From NCBI GenBank assembly GCA_050247075.1, contig JBFWUW010000073.1, forward strand, positions 1 through 31,399: a stretch of 31,399 bases of DNA. The letters are read 5' to 3'. Source of the DNA: JBFWUW01 sp050247075. GTDB taxonomy: Bacteria; Planctomycetota; Planctomycetia; Pirellulales; JBFWUW01. How positions within the stretch are numbered: position 1 is the first letter of the stretch; every line of letters begins with the position of its first letter. The notes beneath the pieces are model-generated. The model searched no databases. It had not been told where the DNA came from and saw only the letters and a list, made by a program, of their open reading frames with translations. The position numbers and the translations under genes were made by a program. Shown here piece by piece: positions 22,493 to 29,235 of this stretch.

Positions 22493-24835
22493 ATGTTTCG
22501 CGCTACCGCGCTCTCCATCGCCGGAATGTTGCTGGCTGTCACTGCCGCGGCGCAAGAGCCATCTGTCTCGTATGTTTTTCCATCCGGGGGACAACGCGGC
22601 ACGACGGTCGAGTTCAAGGTCGGCGGGCATTTTTTGCATGGCGGCTGCCCCTTCACCATGCTGGGCCCCGGTGTTTCGGCCAGCCCCAGGATAACGCCGA
22701 CTGACACGGTCTGGTTTGAAGGCCCGGTAATCGGACAGCCCGGCTCGCAACAGGCAGAGAACTACCCCAAGGACTACGCCGGCACGGTCGCCATTGCCGC
22801 CGACGCCCCGTTGGGCATACGGTATTGGCAAGTTAGCACCTCGCAAGGCGCGGTGCCCGCCATGAAGTTCGTCGTCGGGGATCTGCCGGAAGTTGTCGAA
22901 CATGAGATCGACGGTGAACCGCTGCCCGTGCAAGTCTCGCTGCCCGTGACCATCAACGGTCGTACATTCCCACGGGAAGACGTTGACTTATGGTCGTTCG
23001 AAGCGGCCGCCGGCGAGACTATTTGGGCTGAAGTTGTAGCTGCCAGGATCGGCTCTCCGCTCGACTCGCAACTGCAAATCATCGATCCGCAGGGGCAAGT
23101 CATCGCCGAGAATTCCGACGCCTACGGCACCGACTCGTTTGTGCGCTTTACGGCACCGGCGGCGGGCACGTACCAGGCCCGCATTTACGATGCTAACTAC
23201 GACGGGCTACAGCACTTTGTCTATCGCCTGACAATCTCTCGCGCACCACGGGTTGATGCCGTCTACCCGCTGGGCGGCCAGCGCGGCAGCGCTGCCCGGT
23301 ATGAGCTTGCCGGCAGCGGGCTGCCAGCGGAATTGGCGGAGCTATCTATTCCGGCCGATGCCGCGGGCGACTACTTTCTGCGTCTGGAAACGCCCGCCGG
23401 GCCAAGCGTTCCGTTTCTGCTGGAAGCCGACGACCTGCCGGAAGTTCTGGAGAGCGAGCCCAATAACGATCCCGCCCAAGCCGCCAACGTGGCTCTGCCC
23501 GCCGTTTGCAACGGTCGCATTTCCGAACCGGGCGATAGCGACCAGTGGGCATTTTCACTGGTCAAGGGTGAAGCGGTCGATTTCGATCTCCGCTCGGCTC
23601 GGCTCGGCTCGCCGCTGGATTCGGTCTTGGTGGTCCTGGATGCGGCCGGCAAAGAGGTTGCCCGGCATGACGACCTGGGTGACGGCCAAACCGACAGCCG
23701 GCTTAGCTTTTCTCCGCCCGCCGACGGCGTCTATGTTGTGCGTGTGGAAGACCGCTTCTCCTCGCGTGGCGGCCCCCAGTTCGCGTATCGTTTGCGGGCA
23801 TGCAAGCCTCCTGCAATGGACTATAAACTTAAACTAGCCCACGACCACCTTACGCTGTTGCGTGGTGCTGAGGTTAAATTGAAAGTCGATATCGAGCGTC
23901 TGGGTGGCTTCAACCATGAAGTGAAACTGTCAGTTGAGGGTTTGCCGGCCGGCGTTACCGTACCGGAGGAAATAAGCCTTGCTGCCAGTGCGCCAGCGGT
24001 AGAGATCGTTTTCAAGGCAGATGTCGCCGCGCCCATCGCGGTTAACCGAATTACTGTCCGCGGCACGGCCATGATGGATGGGCAAGCCGTCACCTGCACC
24101 GCTGCCAAAGCAGCGGCGCGGGCCACGCCGGAGCTGGACAACGTACTGCTAGCGGTGGCCATGCCCACGCCGTTTAAGGTCAAGGGAGAGTACAGCGTGG
24201 AGTTTGCCCCACGCGGGGCTGTCTTCCGCCGCTATTACAAGATTGAGCGGAACGGTTTTGAAGGGCCGATCAACATCAGCATGGCCGACCGCCAAGGCAG
24301 GCATCTGCAAGGCGTTTCGGGACCATTGGTGGTCGTTCCTCCGGGCGAGGAGAGTTGCATCTACCCGGTGTTCTTTCCACCCTTCATGGAAGTGGGCCGG
24401 ACCAGCCGTTCCAACGTCATGGCCGTGGGCGAAGTGACCGATGCCGACGGCAGCAAGCATACGGTGGCCTTTCACTCATTGCACCAGAACGAGCAGATCG
24501 TGGCCCTGGTCGATCCCTGTCCGTTGGGGTTGCAAGCCTTGGTCACATCGATGACGGCCCGGCCTAACAGCACGGCGGAAATTCCGGTGCGGGTGCAGCG
24601 CAGCCGAGAGGTCAGCGGGCCAACGCGGCTAGAATTAATCGTCCCTCCGCATATTAGCGGCGTCTCCGCCGAACCGGTCATACTGGCCGAGGGGGAAGAC
24701 CGGGGCGTGCTATCTGTCCGCTTTGACTCCGCCAGCGGCCCTTTCAACGCTCCGCTGCTGGTGCGCGCGACCGCCGTCTTCAAAGGGGACCGCGTGGTCA
24801 ACGAAGCCCCGCTGAGCGTTACGCCCGGCCCGTAG
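22493..24835 (+). CDS. Secreted protein with duplicated GGQRG/PPC domain pairs
   Basis: The 780-residue product has a signal peptide (1-20, before QEPSV). The front half is an internal duplication: a beta-rich segment with YVFPSGGQRGT (27-37) followed by a pre-peptidase C-terminal (PPC) domain (about 147-249), then a shorter VYPLGGQRGS segment (257-266) followed by a second PPC domain (about 335-437). Both PPC domains hold the (D)xW(S/A)F and ARIGSPLDS or ARLGSPLDS motifs. The remaining 340 residues look like further beta-sandwich (Ig-like) domains; no catalytic motif is visible. PPC domains usually bind substrates or help secretion of peptidases, so this is probably an adhesion, scaffold or binding partner of the two upstream products. 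AAGGA precedes the ATG, 9 bases after the previous stop. Confidence 0.83.
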   Translation: MFRATALSIAGMLLAVTAAAQEPSVSYVFPSGGQRGTTVEFKVGGHFLHGGCPFTMLGPGVSASPRITPTDTVWFEGPVIGQPGSQQAENYPKDYAGTVAIAADAPLGIRYWQVSTSQGAVPAMKFVVGDLPEVVEHEIDGEPLPVQVSLPVTINGRTFPREDVDLWSFEAAAGETIWAEVVAARIGSPLDSQLQIIDPQGQVIAENSDAYGTDSFVRFTAPAAGTYQARIYDANYDGLQHFVYRLTISRAPRVDAVYPLGGQRGSAARYELAGSGLPAELAELSIPADAAGDYFLRLETPAGPSVPFLLEADDLPEVLESEPNNDPAQAANVALPAVCNGRISEPGDSDQWAFSLVKGEAVDFDLRSARLGSPLDSVLVVLDAAGKEVARHDDLGDGQTDSRLSFSPPADGVYVVRVEDRFSSRGGPQFAYRLRACKPPAMDYKLKLAHDHLTLLRGAEVKLKVDIERLGGFNHEVKLSVEGLPAGVTVPEEISLAASAPAVEIVFKADVAAPIAVNRITVRGTAMMDGQAVTCTAAKAAARATPELDNVLLAVAMPTPFKVKGEYSVEFAPRGAVFRRYYKIERNGFEGPINISMADRQGRHLQGVSGPLVVVPPGEESCIYPVFFPPFMEVGRTSRSNVMAVGEVTDADGSKHTVAFHSLHQNEQIVALVDPCPLGLQALVTSMTARPNSTAEIPVRVQRSREVSGPTRLELIVPPHISGVSAEPVILAEGEDRGVLSVRFDSASGPFNAPLLVRATAVFKGDRVVNEAPLSVTPGP

Positions 24836-24905
24836 GCGAGGCCCGCGCTGAAGCACCGTTAGGATCCAGGGTATACCCTTACGCCGTTAACAAATTCCAC
24901 GCGAA

Positions 24906-25106
24906 TAGCCCCGGCAGGGGCGACAGTCAATAGCCTCGGGCATAAGCCCGAGGTGGGTGGCCCCGAAAGTTCGTCGTAAGCCCCGGTAGGGGCGGCAGTC
25001 GGTATCGCGAGAGCTACTGCCTCCCCTGGCGGGGCTAAGACATTGGGAAGGCTTGTATACTTGGGCTAACGCCCAAGGCTATTAACTATCGCCCCTGCCG
25101 GGGCTG
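24906..25106 (+). repeat. Composite hairpin element 3 (GC hairpins, inverted ends of about 48 bases)
   Basis: This element fills the middle of a 409-base gap between convergent genes. The left end (24906-24953) has GCCCC-GGCA-GGGGC, then CCTCGGGC-ATAA-GCCCGAGG. The right end (25060-25106) is its inverted counterpart: CTTGGGC-TAAC-GCCCAAG, then GCCCC-TGCC-GGGGC. Between the two ends the C-G pair in the long stem has become T-A on both sides, so pairing is kept. The core TTCGTCGTA (24970-24978) is followed at once by AGCCCCGGTAGGGGC, and another GCCCC-type hairpin (CCCC-TGGC-GGGG) lies near 25023-25034. Before the element is the palindrome GGGTATACCC (24869-24878). Bases 25107-25244 show a partial TTCGTCG and a faint heptamer trace, but no gene. 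Confidence 0.8.
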
Positions 25107-25244
25107 TTCGTCGCGGCCGCGCCGTGCAATGTCAACGGTTTCGCGAACCTCGGAAGGCCCTTCCTCCAAGGATGAAAAAGGCTGAAGATGTAGAGAAGTG
25201 GCGTCAGGAGATCAGGTTGCGACTCAGCTTCATTTATCCGCCTA

Positions 25245-25718
25245 CTACTCGGCGAGTTTCTGGTACTTGCCCGAGAAATAGAGCAGCGGTGCGCCGTCGC
25301 GGTGGTCGCCCGCCACGATTTGCCCGACGAAGATATCGTGGTCCCCTCCTGGCAAGATGCTGTGCAGTTCGCAGTCCAGCCAGCCCAGACCTTGCTCAAA
25401 CAGCGGAGCCCCAGTCTCGCCCGCCCGCCAAGCCAAGTCTGCAAATTCCTTTGGGCCCGGTTTGGCGAACCGCTGGGAGAGTTCTTGTTGCGACTCGTCC
25501 AAGATGTTCACGGCGAAGAAGCGGCTGGCCGTGAGATGCGCATGCATTTGGGCCTGCCGGGCGACTGCCACCAGAATCAGCGGCGGATCGAGCGACAACG
25601 ATGCCACGGCATTGGCGGTCATGCCGCGGAGTTCTCCGTCATGCACGGTCGTGACTACGGTAACGCCGGTCGCAAAGCGGCCCATGATTTTGCGTTGTAA
25701 GAGAGAGTCGAATGGCAC
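25245..25718 (-). CDS. Flavin reductase (FMN-binding split-barrel, RutF/HpaC type)
   Basis: The 157-residue product is a short flavin reductase of the class that supplies reduced FMN or FAD to two-component monooxygenases using NAD(P)H. Typical segments are MGRFATGVTVVTT (12-24), GMTANAVASLSLDPPLILV (32-50), FFAVNILDESQQELSQRFA and GDHDIFVGQIVAGDH. The length is usual for the family and the start MPFDSLLQRKIMGRFATG is standard. No monooxygenase partner lies nearby. The gene follows mmsA in the same direction after a minisatellite copy of about 30 bases plus about 30 bases more, so shared transcription is possible but unproven. Confidence 0.87.
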   Translation of the reverse strand: MPFDSLLQRKIMGRFATGVTVVTTVHDGELRGMTANAVASLSLDPPLILVAVARQAQMHAHLTASRFFAVNILDESQQELSQRFAKPGPKEFADLAWRAGETGAPLFEQGLGWLDCELHSILPGGDHDIFVGQIVAGDHRDGAPLLYFSGKYQKLAE

Positions 25719-25746
25719 GGGGGGCTCGGTTTTTGGTGTTCGGTTT

Positions 25747-25775
25747 TCAGTTTTCGCCTTCAGCCTTTCGCCTTT
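25747..25775 (-). repeat. Period-7 purine-rich minisatellite, copy 4
   Basis: On the minus strand it reads AAGGCGA, AAGGCTG, AAGGCGA, AA and then decays. It directly follows the stop codon of mmsA (25776-25778). Confidence 0.7.
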
Positions 25776-27233
25776 CTACTCCGCTTCCCAACGCGATGTG
25801 ACTACCTTTCGTCGGGTGTAGAATTCGATGGCATCGCGGCCTTGGGCGTGCAGGTCGCCAAAGAAGGATCCTTTCCAGCCGCTGAAAGGAAAGAACGGCA
25901 TGGGGGCGGGCACACCCAGGTTGACGCCTAGCATACCCGCTTCGATCCGTCGGCGGAACTCGCGGGCGGCACCGCCGCTGCGCGTGTAGATGCTGGCCGA
26001 GTTGCCCAATGGGCTGGCGTTAACCGTGGTGATGGCTTCGTCCAGGCTTCGCACCCGCAACACACTTAGCACGGGGCCAAAAATTTCCTCGCGGGCAATC
26101 GACATGGCGGGCGTAACGTGGTCGAACAAGGTCGGCCCGACGAAGTATCCCTGGGGTGCAACACCCGCTTGTTGGCCTCGCCCGTCCCGGGCCAATGCCG
26201 CGCCGTCGCGCAGCCCCTGGTCGACGTAACTCACGACACGATCGCGAGCTTGCGGCGAGATAACCGGTCCCATGTCACTGTGGGGATCGATGCCCGGTCC
26301 CACGCGCATGGCCGCCGCGGCCGCCGTCAATGCCTCCACAAGCTTGTCCCCCACCTCGCCAATGGCGATGACGTTGGAACCAGCCAGACAGCGCTGGCCG
26401 GCGCAGCCAAAGGCAGAAGCGGCAATCGACCTGGCGGCGCTTTCCAGATGGCAGTCTGGCATTACCAGCAGCGAGTTCTTGGCCCCGCCCAAGGCTTGCA
26501 CCCGTTTGCCGTGCGCCGCCGCTTCGGCATAAACCTGCCGGGCGACTGGCGTGCTGCCCACGACCGAGACCGCCCCCACATCGGCATGTGCAATCAGTTG
26601 CCGGGCGGTGTCGGCCGCTCCCTGCAAGACATTGAAGGTGCCGGCCGGCGCGCCGCAATCGGCGAAAATTTCCGCCAACCGCACGGCGGCCAGCGGTGCC
26701 CGCTCGGACGGCTTGAGAATAATCGTATTTCCGCAGGCAACCGCGACCGGAATCATCCACAACGGCACCATCACCGGAAAATTGAACGGCGTCAGGCCGG
26801 CCACAACCCCCAGCGGCTGGCGAAACATCTCGCTGTCGATGCCGGGAGCGATTTCCTCGGCGACGGTCCCCATGAGGTGCGACGGAATGCCCGTGGCAAA
26901 CTCCACCGACTCAATGCCCCGCTGCACGTCGCCAGCGGCTTCGGCCAAGGTCTTGCCGTTATCCAACACCACCAATTCAATCAATTCCTGGCGATGCTGC
27001 TCCAGCATTTGTTTGTAGCGAAACAGCACGCGTGCCCGTTCGATCGGCGGCGTGCTGCTCCAGGGGCCAAAGGCCGCCAAGGCAGTGGAGACCGCTTCGT
27101 CAACATCAGCCTGGTTTGAGAGGGGCAGGCGGGCCAGCGGCAGCCCGGTCGCCGGGTTGGCCACTTCACAGGTGTCGGCGTCGGCACAATCGCGGCGACG
27201 GCCATCAATGAAATTGGGGCATATGGAAATCAC
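25776..27233 (-). CDS. mmsA: Methylmalonate-semialdehyde dehydrogenase (CoA-acylating)
   Basis: The 485-residue enzyme converts methylmalonate semialdehyde (or malonate semialdehyde) plus CoA and NAD to propionyl-CoA (or acetyl-CoA), in valine, thymine or inositol breakdown. It matches MmsA/IolA along its full length: TPFNFPVMVPLWMIPVA, ILKPSERAPLAAVRLAEIF, the nucleophile C282 in GQRCLAGS, REEIFGPVLSVLRV, and GMLGVNLGVPAPMPFFPFSG followed by WKGSFFGDLHAQG. As expected for the CoA-dependent class, LGGAKNS replaces ELGGKS, so the deacylating Glu is absent. No ATG fits the N terminus. A GTG at 27233 yields ISICPNFIDG, which aligns with the family start; a GTG at 27347 would add 38 Ser/Glu-rich residues. 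The gene lies 123 bases after the GTPase gene. Confidence 0.9.
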   Translation of the reverse strand: MISICPNFIDGRRRDCADADTCEVANPATGLPLARLPLSNQADVDEAVSTALAAFGPWSSTPPIERARVLFRYKQMLEQHRQELIELVVLDNGKTLAEAAGDVQRGIESVEFATGIPSHLMGTVAEEIAPGIDSEMFRQPLGVVAGLTPFNFPVMVPLWMIPVAVACGNTIILKPSERAPLAAVRLAEIFADCGAPAGTFNVLQGAADTARQLIAHADVGAVSVVGSTPVARQVYAEAAAHGKRVQALGGAKNSLLVMPDCHLESAARSIAASAFGCAGQRCLAGSNVIAIGEVGDKLVEALTAAAAAMRVGPGIDPHSDMGPVISPQARDRVVSYVDQGLRDGAALARDGRGQQAGVAPQGYFVGPTLFDHVTPAMSIAREEIFGPVLSVLRVRSLDEAITTVNASPLGNSASIYTRSGGAAREFRRRIEAGMLGVNLGVPAPMPFFPFSGWKGSFFGDLHAQGRDAIEFYTRRKVVTSRWEAE

Positions 27234-27356
27234 GCGGCATCCGCTTTCGCCAGAACCAGACTCAGAATCGCAATCACCCGACGCGGTGCCCTCCCAGTCT
27301 ACCGCCGGAACTGCGCGAATTCGAGCATCGGCGTCCTCCGATTCCACTCGCTACGC

Positions 27357-28349
27357 CTAGACATGCAATTCCACGATCTCGCCGTCTTGCGGCGTGTGGT
27401 CGGCCTTCACCTGGCTGCCGTCGTGCAGGCTGCTTCGCCAGACGCGAGCGAACTTGAACTGCTCGATAAAGTCCTTGTGGACCAGGCCCGCCACGTCCAG
27501 CACCGTACCGCCGCGGCGGATAGTAAAGGGCCGCTGCATGTCGGCGGCCTTGGCCGTGGGCGTTTTCGTGTAGACACGCACGACATCGAGCGCCCGGAAA
27601 ATGGCACCGCGAAGCTCCTCCAGCCCCGTCCCTTGTTCGGCGGAAATGGCAAACTCCGGGAAGTCCAGCGGGCATAGTTCGTGCAGCAAGGCCAAACGCT
27701 CTGCGGCGTCGGGCGCGTCGATCTTGTTGGCAACCAGCAACGTTTGCGTGTACGACAGGCCCACATCTTCCTCATCCAAGGACGAAGCCGCGGCCAGGCG
27801 GGTTTTGGTTCCTCCCAGCTTGTCGAGCAATTCTTGCAACTGCTCGATGCCTTCATCCGCTCCCAGGTCGGCCAGAAGCAGCACCACGTCGCTGCCGCGG
27901 ATCAGCCCTTGCATGTAGGGCTCGAAAAAGTCGGTGGTGATCGGCGGCGTGTCGATGAGCTGCACTTGCACATCTTCCCACGGCATCATGCCTGGCGTGG
28001 GGACGCGGGTGGTAAAGGGATAGGGGGCCACTTCGGGCGTGGCCCGCGTCAGGCGGCAGACAAGCTGGCTCTTGCCGGCGTTTGGCCCGCCGATGATCAC
28101 GGCGGTGCCCGCTCCTTGGCGGGGTATTTTTACGCTATGTCCCTTGTGGCCCGACTTGCGTTCGACCTCGACATCCTTCTTGGCCTTGGCCAGCTTGGTC
28201 TTCAGATCGGCCTGCATCTTCTCGGAGGCTTTATGCTTGGGAATCTCCTTGAGCATCACCTCCAGCCATTGCACCTGCTCTTCGGCGGTCTGCGCGCGGC
28301 GGTACTCTTCTTGGGCCTTGAGATACTGGGGCGTCAAATTGGCAGCCAT
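27357..28349 (-). CDS. Obg/DRG-like GTPase with TGS domain
   Basis: The 330-residue product is a TRAFAC-class GTPase of the Obg-HflX/DRG type, probably ribosome-associated. A charged helical N terminus (1-75) precedes the G domain: G1 GGPNAGKS (87-94), G3 region LIDTPPIT (131-138), G4 NKID (208-211), G5 SAEQG (236-240). A TGS domain (about 258-330), an RNA-binding module found in DRG, ThrRS and SpoT, ends the protein (RRGGTVLDVAGLVHKDF, ARVWRSSLHDGSQ). An oddity is DTPP where DxxG is normal: the G3 glycine is proline. The start at 28349 (MAANLTPQYLKAQEEYRRA) fits; the frame stays open to 28640 but that extension is translated from a REP repeat. Confidence 0.85.
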   Translation of the reverse strand: MAANLTPQYLKAQEEYRRAQTAEEQVQWLEVMLKEIPKHKASEKMQADLKTKLAKAKKDVEVERKSGHKGHSVKIPRQGAGTAVIIGGPNAGKSQLVCRLTRATPEVAPYPFTTRVPTPGMMPWEDVQVQLIDTPPITTDFFEPYMQGLIRGSDVVLLLADLGADEGIEQLQELLDKLGGTKTRLAAASSLDEEDVGLSYTQTLLVANKIDAPDAAERLALLHELCPLDFPEFAISAEQGTGLEELRGAIFRALDVVRVYTKTPTAKAADMQRPFTIRRGGTVLDVAGLVHKDFIEQFKFARVWRSSLHDGSQVKADHTPQDGEIVELHV

Positions 28350-28683
28350 GAACAACCGAACCTCCAGGCAAAAAACCGAAAGACCGCCAGCGATCTTACC
28401 GCCGAACGTGTTTGGCGGCGAGGTTGCCGCCGGCTCAGCCCTCATTGCCCCGCCTGGAAGCTTGTAGGAGGCGATTCCATCGCCGATGACCATGTTGAAG
28501 CCGCCTCTGGTGGTATGGATCAGCTCCGCAGCGCTGTCCAACCGCGGTGACAGCAACCCCTGCTGCCCGCCCTGGCACCACAAAAAAGCTTCCTCCAGAC
28601 GGGTTGCAAATTGACGAAAGATTGGTAAATTCGTCTCCATAAGTTGTTAGAGATGTTATACGTAGGAATCGTCTCAGCGGGCT
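28350..28683. other. Divergent gap between the GTPase gene and rpsO: REP unit and AT-rich pocket
   Basis: No gene is supported here. A single REP-like unit lies at 28463-28488. Bases about 28600-28665 form the most AT-rich pocket nearby and probably hold the rpsO promoter; an extended -10-like TGTTATACG is at 28654-28662, without a good -35 box. TTGACG at 28611-28616 has no well-spaced partner. Confidence 0.4.
28463..28488 (+). repeat. REP-like palindrome, solitary unit
   Basis: TGTAGGAGGCGATTCCATCG continued by CCGATG is identical, in reverse orientation, to the right end of composite element 1 (2003-2028). The stem is GGCGAT-TCC-ATCGCC or close to it. It lies upstream of both divergent neighbours. 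Confidence 0.75.
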
Positions 28684-28715
28684 GCCCGCGGTCCTTGGCG
28701 GACTGCACGGCGGGC
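28684..28715 (+). promoter_or_regulatory. Possible S15-binding leader structure before rpsO
   Basis: GCCCGC at 28684-28689 pairs with GCGGGC at 28710-28715, enclosing GTCC (28691-28694) and GGAC (28700-28703). The structure lies 40 bases before the rpsO ATG. S15 is known to repress its own synthesis by binding diverse structured leaders in several bacteria. That this leader does so is inference only. Confidence 0.35.
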
Positions 28716-28755
28716 CCCAGGGGCGGGTCGGCGTAGAGGAAAAGCGGTAGCGCAG

Positions 28756-29025
28756 ATGTCAATTACCAAAGAACGCAAGCAGAAGTTGATCGGCGATTAC
28801 CGGCGTGACGACAACGATACGGGTTCGCCCGAGATCCAAGTCGCGCTCTTGACCACCAAGATCAGCGAGCTGACCGAGCATCTGCGTACGCATCAGAAGG
28901 ACTATGCCAGCCGGCGAGGCTTGCTGATGATGGTCAGTCGGCGACGGCGCTTGCTGGATTACCTGAAAAAGGTCAATCCAGACCGTTACCTGAGCATCAT
29001 TCACCGCCTCGAAATCCGCAAGTAG
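28756..29025 (+). CDS. rpsO: Small ribosomal subunit protein uS15
   Basis: The 89-residue protein binds the central domain of 16S rRNA and helps to form the platform of the small subunit. The sequence is complete and standard: KQKLIGDYRRDDNDTGSPEI (9-28), QVALLTTKISELTEHLRTHQ (29-48), KDYASRRGLLMMVSRRRRLL (49-68) and DYLKKVNPDRYLSIIHRLEI. The ATG at 28756 is preceded by a weak GCGGTAG element. pnp follows 210 bases on, the conserved rpsO-pnp order seen in many bacteria, where transcription of both genes is partly shared. Confidence 0.97.
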   Translation: MSITKERKQKLIGDYRRDDNDTGSPEIQVALLTTKISELTEHLRTHQKDYASRRGLLMMVSRRRRLLDYLKKVNPDRYLSIIHRLEIRK

Positions 29026-29125
29026 CCCTGTCGCGCGTTCCCTCGCGTCGTCGGCCCGTCAGGCCGTCAGGATGAGGTTTCGGTTTCCGTCAGCAATTTG
29101 CATGGTGGTTGGGCTTTTGTCCCTG

Positions 29126-29153
29126 TTGGACTTCCCCCAATCCGTGGTAAATA
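29126..29153 (+). promoter_or_regulatory. Candidate sigma-70-type promoter for pnp
   Basis: TTGGAC at 29126-29131 and TAAATA at 29148-29153 are separated by 16 bases. Both depart from consensus. Transcription would start near 29160 and give a leader of about 75 bases that contains the hairpin at 29182-29229. Confidence 0.3.
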
Positions 29154-29181
29154 GGTTGCCGGTCACCCCCTCTCGGATCGT

Positions 29182-29229
29182 TCCTTCCCCTGCGCTGGGC
29201 GCAACTCCGGACACGCAACCCGGGAAGGA
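29182..29229 (+). promoter_or_regulatory. Hairpin sequestering the pnp ribosome binding site
   Basis: TCCTTCCC at 29182-29189 is the exact complement of GGGAAGGA at 29222-29229, the pnp Shine-Dalgarno sequence. Inside the 32-base loop is a second perfect hairpin, TGCGC-TGG-GCGCA (29191-29203), which would stack on the stem. Closing the stem would hide the whole ribosome binding site. In E. coli PNPase represses its own mRNA through a leader stem-loop; similar control here is inference. Confidence 0.55.
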
Positions 29230-29235
29230 TGTCAA

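Noticed and set aside
24906..25106. CRISPR array or simple terminator cluster
   Set aside because: The hairpins are of different sequence and are arranged as inverted ends, not direct repeats with unique spacers.
28350..28640. Longer N terminus for the TGS GTPase
   Set aside because: The frame is open, but the added residues come from a REP-like repeat and low-similarity sequence; the family start fits 28349.
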